Source of the DNA: Trichomonas tenax | Lineage: Eukaryota > Parabasalia > Trichomonadida > Trichomonadidae | Direction: 5' to 3' | Assembly (NCBI GenBank): GCA_023091735.1 | Contig: JALKBU010000054.1 | Span: 42,026-106,025, forward strand | Length of the DNA stretch: 64,000 nt | Part shown: piece after piece, positions 36,277-46,175 of the stretch | Numbering within the stretch: the stretch's first letter is position 1 | Layout: the number at the start of each line of letters is the position of its first letter | The notes under the pieces: model-generated | The model's input: the letters and a program-made list of their open reading frames with translations, nothing else | Told to the model about the DNA's origin: nothing | Database searches by the model: none | Translations under genes and position numbers: made by a program

Positions 36277-37074
36277 TCAGCTACCGAATAAGAGTGGGCG
36301 ACCAGGATGCTTAGAATCATTTTGAGCTTCTGGAAGGATAATTGAAGTTTCTGGAACTGTATACTTTCTATGGTTTGATTCCTCAACGATAGCTTCATTC
36401 TCATCCTTGAGGAAATTCTTAAGATCTGTGTCCAATTGCGTAAAGTCTGAAGAAATGTGCTTAAGCATATCTTCATATGTCTTTTTCCTGTGATACAAAA
36501 GTGGTAAATCAAGCCATTTGGCAACTGTTCCAAGACCCTGGTTAGTGGTCATGCTTGTATGTACGTGCTGGAATCTTTCAGAGAGATCGGCCAATTCTTT
36601 GATAATTCCTGTCGGCTTGAGATATTCGTCTGCAAAGTTGCATAAAACTATCATAGGAATCTCGGGTGGTGCCTCTTTTATGATGCTAATAGCGTATTTA
36701 ATGGATTGTGGAATCTTAGGGTTGTAAAGTATAACAATTCCATCTGCTCTAGAAAATGTATCGACTGTTGTCGCGTCTGGGAGTTCTTTTTCCGCTGAAA
36801 TGTCAAGATGGCGAATTGCTTTGTCAACTACGTCCCAAATTGTGAGTTTAATCATATCGCCTTCATGCGTGACTGGCTTCCACATAACATCTGTTGCTGT
36901 CATTACAGGTGTCTGTGAATAGTCAGGATAAAGTTTTTTCGCTTGCATTTTTGTGATTAAAGCAGTTTTTCCTGTTTTCCTACTCCCGTGGACAGCGAGT
37001 GTGAGGTGATCTGAGATTTTAGCACCTTGGTTTTGAACACTTGATGCAGCAGCATAAGATCCATTCACACCCAT
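36277..37074 (-). CDS. RABL6-like small GTPase
   Basis: 265 residues with a Ras-type G domain. The P-loop GSRKTGKT is at 30-37; a WDVVDK motif (80-85) replaces the usual WDTAGQ; NFAD (146-149) stands where NKxD is usual. 'R-x-TGKTAL', a Y-x-x-TP-x-x-x-A/T segment and 'I-WDVVDK' are specific to RABL6/Parf-type GTPases. The loss of the DxxG Gln and the changed NKxD suggest little or no GTP hydrolysis. Human RABL6 has a disordered C-terminal tail of several hundred residues; here only about 75 residues follow the G domain. The N-terminus MGVNGSY fits an N-myristoylation signal (Gly2, Ser6), so membrane attachment by myristate instead of prenylation is likely. No CaaX is present. Confidence 0.75.
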   Translation of the reverse strand: MGVNGSYAAASSVQNQGAKISDHLTLAVHGSRKTGKTALITKMQAKKLYPDYSQTPVMTATDVMWKPVTHEGDMIKLTIWDVVDKAIRHLDISAEKELPDATTVDTFSRADGIVILYNPKIPQSIKYAISIIKEAPPEIPMIVLCNFADEYLKPTGIIKELADLSERFQHVHTSMTTNQGLGTVAKWLDLPLLYHRKKTYEDMLKHISSDFTQLDTDLKNFLKDENEAIVEESNHRKYTVPETSIILPEAQNDSKHPGRPLLFGS

Positions 37075-37621
37075 TTTTTTAATAAAATCTTTGTAAACCT
37101 TTCAATTTTTTCTAAAATTTGGTCGCTTAATTTTTCACCGATGGCATCAACTGTTTTAGATTCAGACTTTGCTGTTAAATCCAACGCATTGCCATCAGCT
37201 ACTGGACCTTATCATGCATCATTTTTGCTCAAATAGCAAAATATTCTTCTATATTATGCTACATGTAATCATTTTCTTAGTATGGATCAAATCTATACAT
37301 GCTTTTGAATACAGTGATCATATAGATTATTGATAAATTTGCGTTTTTGAAGATATCAAGGAAATTTAAAAAGTGACCAATTTAATATCTTTTACGACTT
37401 CATCAGAGTTTCTTCAGATCTGAAAAAATCTAAGTTTAAATTTCTAAGCTATTTGACCAATAGAATATAATTCAAGAACTATTTTCGAAAAATATAGTTA
37501 ATATTTATGTTCTTATTCTAATTTCATGATATTCCAAAGCTTTTATGATTGCAATCGTATCATATAGTGCAGCATATGAACAATTTAGATATTATATTGA
37601 TTCAAAGCTATAAGAAATGAT
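37075..37621. other. Spacer
   Basis: AT-rich; CATGTAATC at about 37263 is a near-match to the recurring motif. No initiator was seen for the RABL6-like gene. Confidence 0.4.
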
Positions 37622-39337
37622 TTAATCGAATTTGAATCCATCTCTGTTTGCTGATCTGCGGTGCTGCCTATGGGATCTTCTTCCTTGCTTTTCGCGGTAT
37701 GTCTGCCTAGTGAGTTCTTCTTCGATCTCTGGCTCCACGAAATCGTCTTCTTTTTCGAATTCCTTTGCGATTGCAGCATCATCATAGCCAGCAACAAGAC
37801 CACCAGCTGCGTTGTAAACAGCGTTAACAATGTGTGCGAGATCATTGCCGAATCCAATCATCTTTCCTCTGTGAAGGATGAATGCTTCGGCATTAGCTCT
37901 ATCACCTTTGTGCAATTCTTGGATATCTTGGATCAAATCAACAAGATGGATGAGCTCAAGACTGAATCTGAACTGAGAATAGTTGACTGGGATTTCGTTC
38001 TTGGAGTAGAACTTAAGGCCCTCGAGGATTGAGTATACTGTTGGCGCGCCATAGTGGATAATGTCGATTTTCTTGTTGTGTGCTGGGAAGAAGTTGATTT
38101 GTGGATCGAAAACAAGTCTTGGGAACATATCCTTGCAAGCGTTGATTGTGGTGATGATGTAACCAACCTTGACACCCTTGACATTGTTCTTTGTGATATA
38201 CTTTCCGATCTTGTGAGCATCTCTAAGTCCTTCTTTGTCTGGGCCAATGTAGAACATAATGACATCGTTGGCTGGATCAGAGACGAACTCCTTGTAGTTA
38301 GATCCAACAACCTTAGTCATGAATGGATCATCTTGCTTCTCTGGAACAGCTTCTGATGGATAGATCTCCTTGATTGTTTGATTGATGATGCCATTGATGT
38401 AATCCTCTGTTGCAGCGTTGAATTGGACAACAGGATAATAAACATAAGCCATCCAGTTCATGACGAAGAAGCATGGGAACTGTCTTGTCTTTCCACCAGT
38501 CATGATGTGGATTTCATCGAGCTCCTTATCATTGATGATGCCAAAGATGACTCCTGGGAACTTTGTACCCAAGTTTGTAAGCATCTCTTTTTGTTCCTTT
38601 GTAGCTGATTCTTCGACGCAAAGAAGACCAATGGATTCACCAATGTTTGCAATAATGTCGAGATCAAGCTTTGGATAGAATGTTGGATAGACAGCTTGGA
38701 CGAAATCCTTGTATGTAGCTAATTCTTTGATGACTTTATCAGCCTTGCGGTACAAGAGGATTTTGTCACCAGAGAACTTCATCTTCTTGAGGACTTCTGG
38801 AGTTGTCTGAACGATGTTGAAAGATCCAACATTTTCAGAAATTGAAACAAGCCAATCGCTGGCATTTTCAACTGTATCTTGTGTGCAGACCATCGAGTAT
38901 GATGTTTCACCGAGTGCTTCGTATACATACTTCTCATCTGTCAATGTTGGCATTGATGGTCTGATGAAAACGTCGACAGCGGACAAAAGTTCCATTTCAG
39001 TTGATGGGAATGGAATAGAGTACTGAATCTGTCCATCAATGAAGAACGAAAGCTGTGGTAAGTATGTGGCATATTGTCTTGTTAATCTTTTCGCTCTGCG
39101 AGATTCAAGAACGCCGAATTTTACGTCTTCTGAGAAAATTGTTGGTAACTTTGAGAATTCATCAAGATAGGAATCTACTCCATCAGCAGAGATATTGATA
39201 AAGCAAGCAACAACGATTTTATTTTTCTTCAAAACAGAGCCAAACTGTTTATCGCTGTAGGAGTCGAATATCAACGACATTGTCTCGCTGTACGGTAGAT
39301 AATGGCTTGCGGAAAGCGCAAGGAATATCCCAAACAT
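37622..39337 (-). CDS. PDI-like secretory protein without CxxC
   Basis: 571 residues with a short hydrophobic N-terminus (FGIFLALSASHYLPY) that could be a signal peptide. Three or four thioredoxin-like folds follow. FMTKVVGSNYKEFVSDPANDVIMFYIGP (about 345-372) aligns with the start of a PDI catalytic domain ('V..VVG..F...V.DP..DVLV.FYAPWCGHC'), but the CxxC is absent. The preceding KDEL-less b-like domains are intact in style. The C-terminus is basic (RRSHRQHRR) and ends FKFD, not KDEL. It is likely an ER chaperone-like redox-inactive PDI. The start is supported by TCATTTTTC directly before the ATG (39346-39338, minus strand). Neighbours give no functional hint. Confidence 0.75.
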   Translation of the reverse strand: MFGIFLALSASHYLPYSETMSLIFDSYSDKQFGSVLKKNKIVVACFINISADGVDSYLDEFSKLPTIFSEDVKFGVLESRRAKRLTRQYATYLPQLSFFIDGQIQYSIPFPSTEMELLSAVDVFIRPSMPTLTDEKYVYEALGETSYSMVCTQDTVENASDWLVSISENVGSFNIVQTTPEVLKKMKFSGDKILLYRKADKVIKELATYKDFVQAVYPTFYPKLDLDIIANIGESIGLLCVEESATKEQKEMLTNLGTKFPGVIFGIINDKELDEIHIMTGGKTRQFPCFFVMNWMAYVYYPVVQFNAATEDYINGIINQTIKEIYPSEAVPEKQDDPFMTKVVGSNYKEFVSDPANDVIMFYIGPDKEGLRDAHKIGKYITKNNVKGVKVGYIITTINACKDMFPRLVFDPQINFFPAHNKKIDIIHYGAPTVYSILEGLKFYSKNEIPVNYSQFRFSLELIHLVDLIQDIQELHKGDRANAEAFILHRGKMIGFGNDLAHIVNAVYNAAGGLVAGYDDAAIAKEFEKEDDFVEPEIEEELTRQTYREKQGRRSHRQHRRSANRDGFKFD

Positions 39338-39346
39338 GAAAAATGA
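39338..39346 (-). promoter_or_regulatory. Initiator of the PDI-like gene
   Basis: TCATTTTTC on the minus strand abuts the ATG at 39337. Confidence 0.6.
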
Positions 39347-39968
39347 AATGTTTTGAATTTGCTGTCAATTTGTCAACTCACTCCTAAATCTTATTCCATA
39401 TTTCCTTTTTTCAGACCCTATATAAAATAAAATTGATTTCTTTTCATATACATCATATTTATATTATATCAATTTCACTTTTTTGCTAATAAAAATCATA
39501 TCAAAAACGAAAGGAAGAGTCTTTTGCCACAAAAAAATGCCAAAATGGCATGTAAATATTATACTTGACAAAAATTAATCAATTTGGTGATCTTTATAAT
39601 AAATGCATAAAACAAATAGGTAATAATAGTGAAATTATGTATAGATATATGGTTTACAATGAACATCTTGAATATATGTATGATGTGAATGACAATGCTG
39701 CATTTCATGATCTCGCATGATAAAATGAATGAAACGCAATATGGATTACTTCCTTTGACTTAGTATATAGTATTTATCTGTTAGTTTTTGATGTATTTTG
39801 ATATTTATGATGAGCGATGTTTAAGTCCATTTCTCTTCGTGGGAGACATCCGAAAACTGGCCAAAACGCCTATAGTGTGTTTATTCTTTATGTACAGATG
39901 GTCATCTTTCGTATCCTTAAACAAGATGTTGTATTAAGTTTTCTGACCATCAGAAATTTTCGTTTAAA
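39347..39968. other. Divergent spacer (PDI-like / importin-like)
   Basis: CATGTAAA on plus at 39549-39556 (GGCATGTAAAT). No initiator was identified for the importin-like gene; no other element. Confidence 0.45.
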
Positions 39969-42479
39969 ATGGATTTAGTTGACTTTGAGATTTTGCTAAA
40001 GCAGGCGGCTGAAGAGCCTCAAAATACTGAATTAAAGCAGCACATAGATCAGCTTAAGTCAAGTAATTTTGAACTATTCGTCGAAAATTGTTTAAATTTA
40101 ATCAATAGGAAGCCAATTGATGAGTATTGCGCTATTGTCGCGGGAACATCTCTTTGCAATGCATTGAAGAATGAAACCAAGGATCAAACTTCATTCATCA
40201 CTGAGAGATTAGCAAGAAATCAGAGTTTGGTCTCTGATCTGTGTATAACGAGCTCTTTCTTAATCAACTTCGATGGAAATGCTGAATTATCACAGTTTGG
40301 TGCGAAATTAGTTGCTCAACTGTTACTTATTGACGTATCAGATTGTTTCAAAGTTTATTTTCAATCAATTATCACACAGTTGCCAGGAACACCAAAATTC
40401 TTAGCCACATGCGTTGAGATTATGAATAATTGCATTCATCTTCAAGTTGAGTCAAATGAGTTTGTTCTTCAATTAGGAACATGGCTTCTTAATTTCGCAT
40501 ATTCCACCGATGATATTGACCTAGATATTCGCTACAAGTGTCTCGAGCCATTCACTATCGATAGCAGAACAGTTCTGCATTCAGGAAGCGCCTTGAATTC
40601 GATTATTTGTCAAAATACCAAAAATCCAATTTTGATGAATAATTTGAGAATTCTTCTGATTCATTATAAAATTTTAACAGTGATTGCTAAAAATACACTC
40701 AAATTTGAAAATAACTATCTGGATATATGCTTCCTGCATATTTCAAATGCTTTGTCTCAATTCATTTCAACCAACAATGAATTATTTATCGCGCTAACGC
40801 TCGATTTCCTTGCAAATGTCTACATGATTATTTATAACGATCAATATTATTGGGGAGTCACCAGCAACTCCAATGACTTCTTTTCAAGCTTCACCTACTT
40901 CTTCATCAATCAACTTTATAATTTTGATATCAATGATACGGATGTTGAATATCCTGTAATGAAAGATAACAATATGTCAAGATGCACAAAAATATTGCTT
41001 ACATTAAATCGAAGATCGCAAATCACAGACAAACTCATCGAATCATATCACAACTTTGTTTCAAATTCCAACGAAGACTGGAGATATGGATATGCTGCAA
41101 TTTCCATTCTTTATATTCTTGCAATTCGAAACCATCGAAGAACATTCCAACCAAGTTTATCAGATGAAGTATCTATTTCCACTTTCCTTCCCACTCAATT
41201 TGATTTTATATTCCAGTGCCTTAAATCGAATATACCAAAGCTTCAAGAGCAGGCACTGTTTTTGTTGGGTTATTCGTCTGATTTTTACGTTCCAGAAAAT
41301 CATCTCGAAAACTATTTCCAAAATATCATGGAATTTATTTCAGCAGTTAATGAATACACTCACCCAGGAATATTCTCAAGATTGCTTTCATTCCTTTTCA
41401 AGTTCTCTGAATTAATTTTCGATCACAATGCTTTATTTAAAGCAGTAATAGAACTCATGAATCTTCCGTTTATTTTCACCGATGACGATGCCTACAAGAT
41501 GTTCGTTTTCTTCTTGAGGTGCTATATTTCAAAAAGCGTTCCCCGCGGTGTTGAAATAAACACAGAAGCATTGATGGCCCAAATATCTGAAATTATAACC
41601 AGCGGTTTTCCAGACGATATCAAGTTCAAGAAAACAGTACTTTTGATCCAAATACTTTCGATTTATATCGTTTGCAAGAAGATTGAATTTCAAGACAAAT
41701 CAACAATGGATTTCGCATTAGATTTAGCTGAAAGCTCTGTATCGCAGGGCGCCTATTTTGCATTATTATCATTTGTTGACTTCCTCAGTGCCTCAAAGTT
41801 TGAAATTACAAGTTATTTGGAAAGAATATTCAGAATATACTTCTCATATCTCGATTGCTCCGATAGCTCTCTTCTTTTGGATATCATGCATGTTATTTGC
41901 ACAATTTATTCAACGAAACCTTTGGCGACAAATCAATATACTGATACAATAATTGACCACCAATTGTCAAAGATATCATCAACTCCATTTGATTCACCAA
42001 TGATATTTGCTTTAATTACTTCAGCATCAAACTTCATGCTTTGTTTATCAAATGATAAAATTAAAGAGATCCAAACATCCAGAGCAGACATTAAATCAAT
42101 CTTCTCAAGTTGGATAGTCTGCCTTCGTGACAAATATGCGCTAAGCACGCATAAGGAATATCCTTTGGCTATATTTAAAGCTTTCCATGCCTATGCCCAT
42201 ATTTGGTTACAGAGTGATGTTAATCACGGAAAATTGCCTGAAATTGTTCATGAATTGGATTTAGTTTTCCAAATAATTACACAATACAACTCGATAAGTC
42301 AGAAAGCATTCCTTGCAGGTTTGGACATGCTAACTGAATATTTAAAGTATGCAACGAGCGGAATAGAATTCCCTATTGAACTTGTTAAGACATTCTTGAA
42401 ATTACAGGATGCATTCCCTAACGCAGTTGATACATCGAAGCAGATGCAGAAAGTCCTTGAAAGTCTTGCATTCAAATGA
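39969..42479 (+). CDS. Importin-beta-like HEAT-repeat karyopherin
   Basis: 836 residues of helical HEAT-type repeats. The N-terminus (FEILLKQAAEEPQNTELKQ, then LKSSNFELFVENCLNLI, then YCAIVAGTSLCNALKNET) has the layout of importin-beta-family N-termini, which bind Ran-GTP: 'Q..L.P....R..AE..L........F...L...L.......R..AG..LKN.L'. Later repeats (PKLQEQALFLLGYSSDF; SAFLSYLE-like units) agree. The family carries cargo through nuclear pores. Length is close to importin beta-1 (about 870), but divergence prevents naming the member. Its convergent neighbour carries an FG motif typical of nucleoporins. A long HEAT protein of another type remains possible. Confidence 0.65.
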   Translation: MDLVDFEILLKQAAEEPQNTELKQHIDQLKSSNFELFVENCLNLINRKPIDEYCAIVAGTSLCNALKNETKDQTSFITERLARNQSLVSDLCITSSFLINFDGNAELSQFGAKLVAQLLLIDVSDCFKVYFQSIITQLPGTPKFLATCVEIMNNCIHLQVESNEFVLQLGTWLLNFAYSTDDIDLDIRYKCLEPFTIDSRTVLHSGSALNSIICQNTKNPILMNNLRILLIHYKILTVIAKNTLKFENNYLDICFLHISNALSQFISTNNELFIALTLDFLANVYMIIYNDQYYWGVTSNSNDFFSSFTYFFINQLYNFDINDTDVEYPVMKDNNMSRCTKILLTLNRRSQITDKLIESYHNFVSNSNEDWRYGYAAISILYILAIRNHRRTFQPSLSDEVSISTFLPTQFDFIFQCLKSNIPKLQEQALFLLGYSSDFYVPENHLENYFQNIMEFISAVNEYTHPGIFSRLLSFLFKFSELIFDHNALFKAVIELMNLPFIFTDDDAYKMFVFFLRCYISKSVPRGVEINTEALMAQISEIITSGFPDDIKFKKTVLLIQILSIYIVCKKIEFQDKSTMDFALDLAESSVSQGAYFALLSFVDFLSASKFEITSYLERIFRIYFSYLDCSDSSLLLDIMHVICTIYSTKPLATNQYTDTIIDHQLSKISSTPFDSPMIFALITSASNFMLCLSNDKIKEIQTSRADIKSIFSSWIVCLRDKYALSTHKEYPLAIFKAFHAYAHIWLQSDVNHGKLPEIVHELDLVFQIITQYNSISQKAFLAGLDMLTEYLKYATSGIEFPIELVKTFLKLQDAFPNAVDTSKQMQKVLESLAFK

Positions 42480-42563
42480 ACTCATTAACTTCCTATTGTT
42501 ATATTATTATAAAGAATTATTATTATCAAAATATAAAGGTTTAAAATATAACACAAACATATT

Positions 42564-43445
42564 TTAAGCAGGTGCTGGAGCATTAGCTTTTGGCTTTGCT
42601 CCTGTTGATAGTTTCGTAAGTGTGCTTGCTGTTGATCCAAACTTGTTGCCACCAAATAGAGAAGTTGTTCCAGGTGTTGCTGCTTGAGATGTATCAACAC
42701 CGAAGAGATCGATATTTTCAAGCCATTTATCCATCTTTGCCTTTTCTTCGCGAACAAATTGATCATATTGGGCACGAATTCCTTCAACACAGTTTATTGT
42801 TTCTTTGTTCGTGGTTTGAGCGCGTTCATATTTTTCTTCGGCCTTCTCTTCTGTCAAATTAAGTTTATCCAGCATCGATTGGCGAACGACTTCGTATTTT
42901 TGACGTACTTTCGTCATTTTTGTGCTTAATCGAATCAAAGCTTTATTTTCATTAAGGAGAACATCAGATAAAACATGATTTGATTGCTTCATGTCAGAGA
43001 AAATAGGCATGTTTTGAACACTCGCGATGTTAATTGAAAGATCTTTAAACTCATGACGAATATTTTTAACAAATCTTTGAAGAAAGTTTGTTGGCATTGT
43101 GCGAACGTGCGATGCATTGCTAAGATCTATTGTTGCTGCTCTCAGTTCTTCGTCAAGATCAGTAACTGCCTTAAATCCGTTATCAATCTTTGTTGCTAAT
43201 GAAGTTAAGGGTCCAAATATCTCGTTTTTAGTCTCTGTTTTCAACTGCTCGAGTGAGCTTTCGATCATTTTTGATTCATCTGGAATTTCAAAAGTTTCAT
43301 ATTTTCTAATTGAGTCAAATATTCCGATAATATTATTTCTTGTTTCAGTTTTTAATTCGTCAAGAAGCATCGTATCGTTTATGATTTCTTCGACCTCTGG
43401 CTCGTTTTTCTTGAGTAATGACCCAAAACCGAGTTTGAAAGCCAT
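42564..43445 (-). CDS. Coiled-coil protein with FG motifs (nucleoporin candidate)
   Basis: 293 residues from the ATG at 43445; the frame is open 22 codons further upstream, but ATCCATTTCAACG just before 43445 fits a short-leader initiator, and the extra residues look noncoding. MAFKLGFGSLL (FG at 7-8) starts the protein. Helical coiled coil covers about 25-250. A low-complexity tail contains SLFGGNKFGST with two more FG motifs, ending in Pro/Ala. FG motifs flanking a coiled coil resemble channel nucleoporins of the Nup62/58/54 complex, though three FGs are few. It is convergent with the importin-like gene, 84 bp between stop codons. The nucleoporin call is tentative. Confidence 0.6.
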   Translation of the reverse strand: MAFKLGFGSLLKKNEPEVEEIINDTMLLDELKTETRNNIIGIFDSIRKYETFEIPDESKMIESSLEQLKTETKNEIFGPLTSLATKIDNGFKAVTDLDEELRAATIDLSNASHVRTMPTNFLQRFVKNIRHEFKDLSINIASVQNMPIFSDMKQSNHVLSDVLLNENKALIRLSTKMTKVRQKYEVVRQSMLDKLNLTEEKAEEKYERAQTTNKETINCVEGIRAQYDQFVREEKAKMDKWLENIDLFGVDTSQAATPGTTSLFGGNKFGSTASTLTKLSTGAKPKANAPAPA

Positions 43446-44040
43446 CGTTGAAATGGATTTTACATTGCATATTTGTCGTGTAATTTTCTGAAACTTTATA
43501 TATAATGACAAGTAAATAAATTTATTGTCAGACAGATAATGTAAAATAATTTTGTCGTTTACTTGAGTGATTTTATCCTCTTTATAAATATCGTCACTTT
43601 ACAATAAATAATCAACGCATGTACTGACACATACTTTGCTGCTTTGCAAAGTATATTATTGTCGACTTTGCAAACATTAGTATTCTATCTTCATTTAAAA
43701 AATGCTTATAGCATGTTGGTTTTTATGAATACAGAGTATTCTTTGGTGTTTTTACTTAATAAAAAATTAATTTTTTATTATATTTTATGATCAATATATG
43801 ATTTATACTTAAAGAATATAACTAACAGTATGAAGTTAAGATAAGCAGATGAATAACGCTGAATAGAAGGATTAATATTGGTTGAAATTATATTTGAAAT
43901 TGAAATATTAACTCATATATAGTTCATTAAATATAACTCACAATATGAATAAATTTTACCGTTTGCAAATATATCGAATTCGGTGATAACATATCAGATA
44001 TTTGAGGTACTCAGAATGCATTATACATCATACAATCATA

Positions 44041-44360
44041 TGGGGGAAGACCCCCACAAGAAAAAAGTTCTTTCAATTTTTAACAATTCTAAAATTTTGT
44101 AGGTGAAAACTTCAAAATAGTGCTCCCCCAAAGTTGGGGCGTGGGGGAATTGTGGGGGTGGGATTTGAAACTGGAATCAGAACCAGCTTCTAAAGTAGGG
44201 ATGGATGCATTATTTCCCCCACACCCCCCACAAGGTTTTTATTAGAATAAGCATGCAGCGGTTATACGCAAAGTGCATTATTTATTTACTCAATACGCAA
44301 ATTTTCCTTGCGGAACGCTCGGTTCTATTGGGAGGGGCTTCGCCCCCCCAAAAAAAACTA
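44041..44360. repeat. G/C-run-rich patch with potential G-quadruplex and hairpins
   Basis: In an otherwise AT-rich spacer, runs of 4-7 G or C recur. TGGGGGAAGACCCCCA (44041-44056) is a 6-bp hairpin and CCCCAAAGTTGGGG (44126-44139) another. From 44136 to 44162 four G-runs with short loops (GGGG, GGGGG, GGGGG, GGG) meet the G-quadruplex pattern. At 44328-44351 a ten-pair hairpin (GGGGC-TTC-GCCCC core) is followed by a run of A. Confidence 0.6.
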
Positions 44361-44844
44361 CCCCTGTAAAATCGTCCACCAAAACATAATTGAATGTCAC
44401 ATTTTTTATTTGAATGCTTGGACATATCTTAAATGCAGCATAATCAATATAGCTATTTTGCAGCAAAAATATATTTGAACACGCACAAGATTCTTAAGTG
44501 CCTATAATTCTGAGTACGCACACTTTGTAGGCTATATAAAAATTGAAAAGGTCTGGTCGATTTTCAGAACTTATTTGGCCTGTGCGAACAATCAATTACA
44601 CACACCATACAAAAAATTCAGTGAGTTTTAAAATTGAACACGCACTATGGATTATTGATAGGAAAGTTATATATTTTATGATTGATTCTATGGCAAGAGC
44701 TATTATGAAGTATATTTAACGTTTAAAGAAGCTTCCATTTTAATTTTGTCTGCCTATAATAAAAAAATTATTTTTATTTTACAAATCGCATGTGCGTAAC
44801 GGTTTTGTGTCTGTCCAAAAAATACGCCATTGGAAAATGCATAA

Positions 44845-44871
44845 GTGCTTTTTCTAATTTAGAAAAAGCAC
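44845..44871. repeat. Perfect 13-bp inverted repeat
   Basis: GTGCTTTTTCTAA and its exact complement TTAGAAAAAGCAC are separated by one base. It is followed by T6 and A9 runs. No gene is adjacent. Confidence 0.75.
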
Positions 44872-45242
44872 CTTTTTTGGAAAAAAAAAACCTAAAAATA
44901 TAGCCTTTCCCCCACGAAGTCATCAAAATTATATGTGTGGGGAAATCATGAACATTATCCCCTATTTGGAGTACTATATATTATATAGCCATATAAATGT
45001 TCTTTTCAATGAAATAACTAATTTGCTGATAATGAGTTTGAATTATTAAATCATAAAAACTGACGTGTAAATTTTCGAACAGCAATTGAATTTTGGATAA
45101 TTTTACATGTAAAAAATTCTTAAGAATTAATTTTATTGTAAAATCATCACTAAATATTTCTTTTCGTCATTTTGTATTTTGCCACTGTCACTGTCAAAAA
45201 TGGGTCCACTAAAAATAAACAGGGACTGTTCAAGAAAAATAA

Positions 45243-45827
45243 ATGAGCGAATTAAGTGAGATCAAATGCGTATTTCTCGGCGACAGTGGTGTCGGTAAAA
45301 CCTGCATTCTTCACAGGTTCATAAATGGAACATTTATCACGCCAACATCGCCAACAATTGGCGGATCTTATCTTTCAAAAACCGTTAAATACGAAGGCCG
45401 ACAAGTAGAGTTGATGCTTTGGGACACAGCTGGTCAGGAAATGTACAGGGGGCTCGCACCTATGTATTATCGCAACGCAAAGATCGCTTTCATCGTATTT
45501 GATTTAACATCAACGAGATCTTTCGACTCTGTCAAGTACTGGGTTGAAGAACTTCAGCATAATACTGGAAGTGATATGATTATCGCTATTGTTGGAAACA
45601 AGAGTGATTTATCGAACATGAAAACTGTTGATTCCGAAAAGGCCGAATCACTTGCAAAAAGCATCGGTGGCGTCTACATAGAGACGAGTGCGATGTGCGG
45701 TCTTGGAATTGATCAACTTTTCGAGACTGGAGTTTCATTGGTCATGAAAAACGCTTACAAAGTTATTAAACCGATTGTTGACATCGAACCGAAGACAGAG
45801 AATACTAAGAAAGATGGATGTTGTTAA
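45243..45827 (+). CDS. Rab GTPase, Rab5/Rab22-like
   Basis: 194 residues, a standard Rab. GDSGVGKT (13-20); effector region TSPTIGGSYLSKTV (35-48), whose PTIG-x-S/A-F/Y-x-x-KTV form is typical of Rab5/21/22/31; WDTAGQEMYRGLAPMYYRNA (60-79); NKSD (119-122); ETSA (147-150). The C-terminal GCC has two cysteines for geranylgeranylation. All nucleotide-binding elements are intact, including the catalytic Gln65. Rab5-group proteins control early endosome fusion and uptake. YLAPMYYR-type switch II also fits. Upstream, CATGTAAA lies at 45106-45113 and two CACTGTCA-like strings are nearer the start, but no clean initiator abuts the ATG. Confidence 0.95.
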   Translation: MSELSEIKCVFLGDSGVGKTCILHRFINGTFITPTSPTIGGSYLSKTVKYEGRQVELMLWDTAGQEMYRGLAPMYYRNAKIAFIVFDLTSTRSFDSVKYWVEELQHNTGSDMIIAIVGNKSDLSNMKTVDSEKAESLAKSIGGVYIETSAMCGLGIDQLFETGVSLVMKNAYKVIKPIVDIEPKTENTKKDGCC

Positions 45828-46146
45828 TTTCTCGACAATATTATTTAAGAAATAATGATTGCTCATGTATGAGTTTCGTACATGATATCTTTCCAGACTA
45901 GTGTTTATAGAATTATTAGATAAATTTATTATTTTGTTAATAATTACTTGATTTTTTATATCTTGTATAATTAAACTATATATTTAACAAGCATGCATTC
46001 TAAGCTTAATGAATCAAAGATCTATTTGTTTGAAATAAATGAAAAATCGAAATTTAAATAACAGTTGAAGAAAATTATGAATCTGTCAGCTCAAAGCTAA
46101 ATATTTGTTGATTTTGAACTTGATTTCATCATGACTCTATGGTTGT

Positions 46147-46175
46147 GCGCATTGGCCTTTTTAAGGCCAATGCGC
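46147..46175. repeat. Perfect 13-bp hairpin, TGCGCA family
   Basis: GCGCATTGGCCTT, three T, then the exact complement AAGGCCAATGCGC. It is preceded by TATGGTTGT, just as the 31790 hairpin centre is preceded by TATGGATGT. Confidence 0.8.

Larger units (their letters stand above)
43446..45242. other. Long gene-free region with G-rich patch and hairpins
   Basis: 1.8 kb without a gene. Contains the G-rich patch (44041-44360), a perfect 13-bp hairpin (44845-44871) and, near its right end, CATGTAAA on both strands at 45102-45113 with GACGTGTAAA at about 45062, upstream of the Rab gene. Confidence 0.5.
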
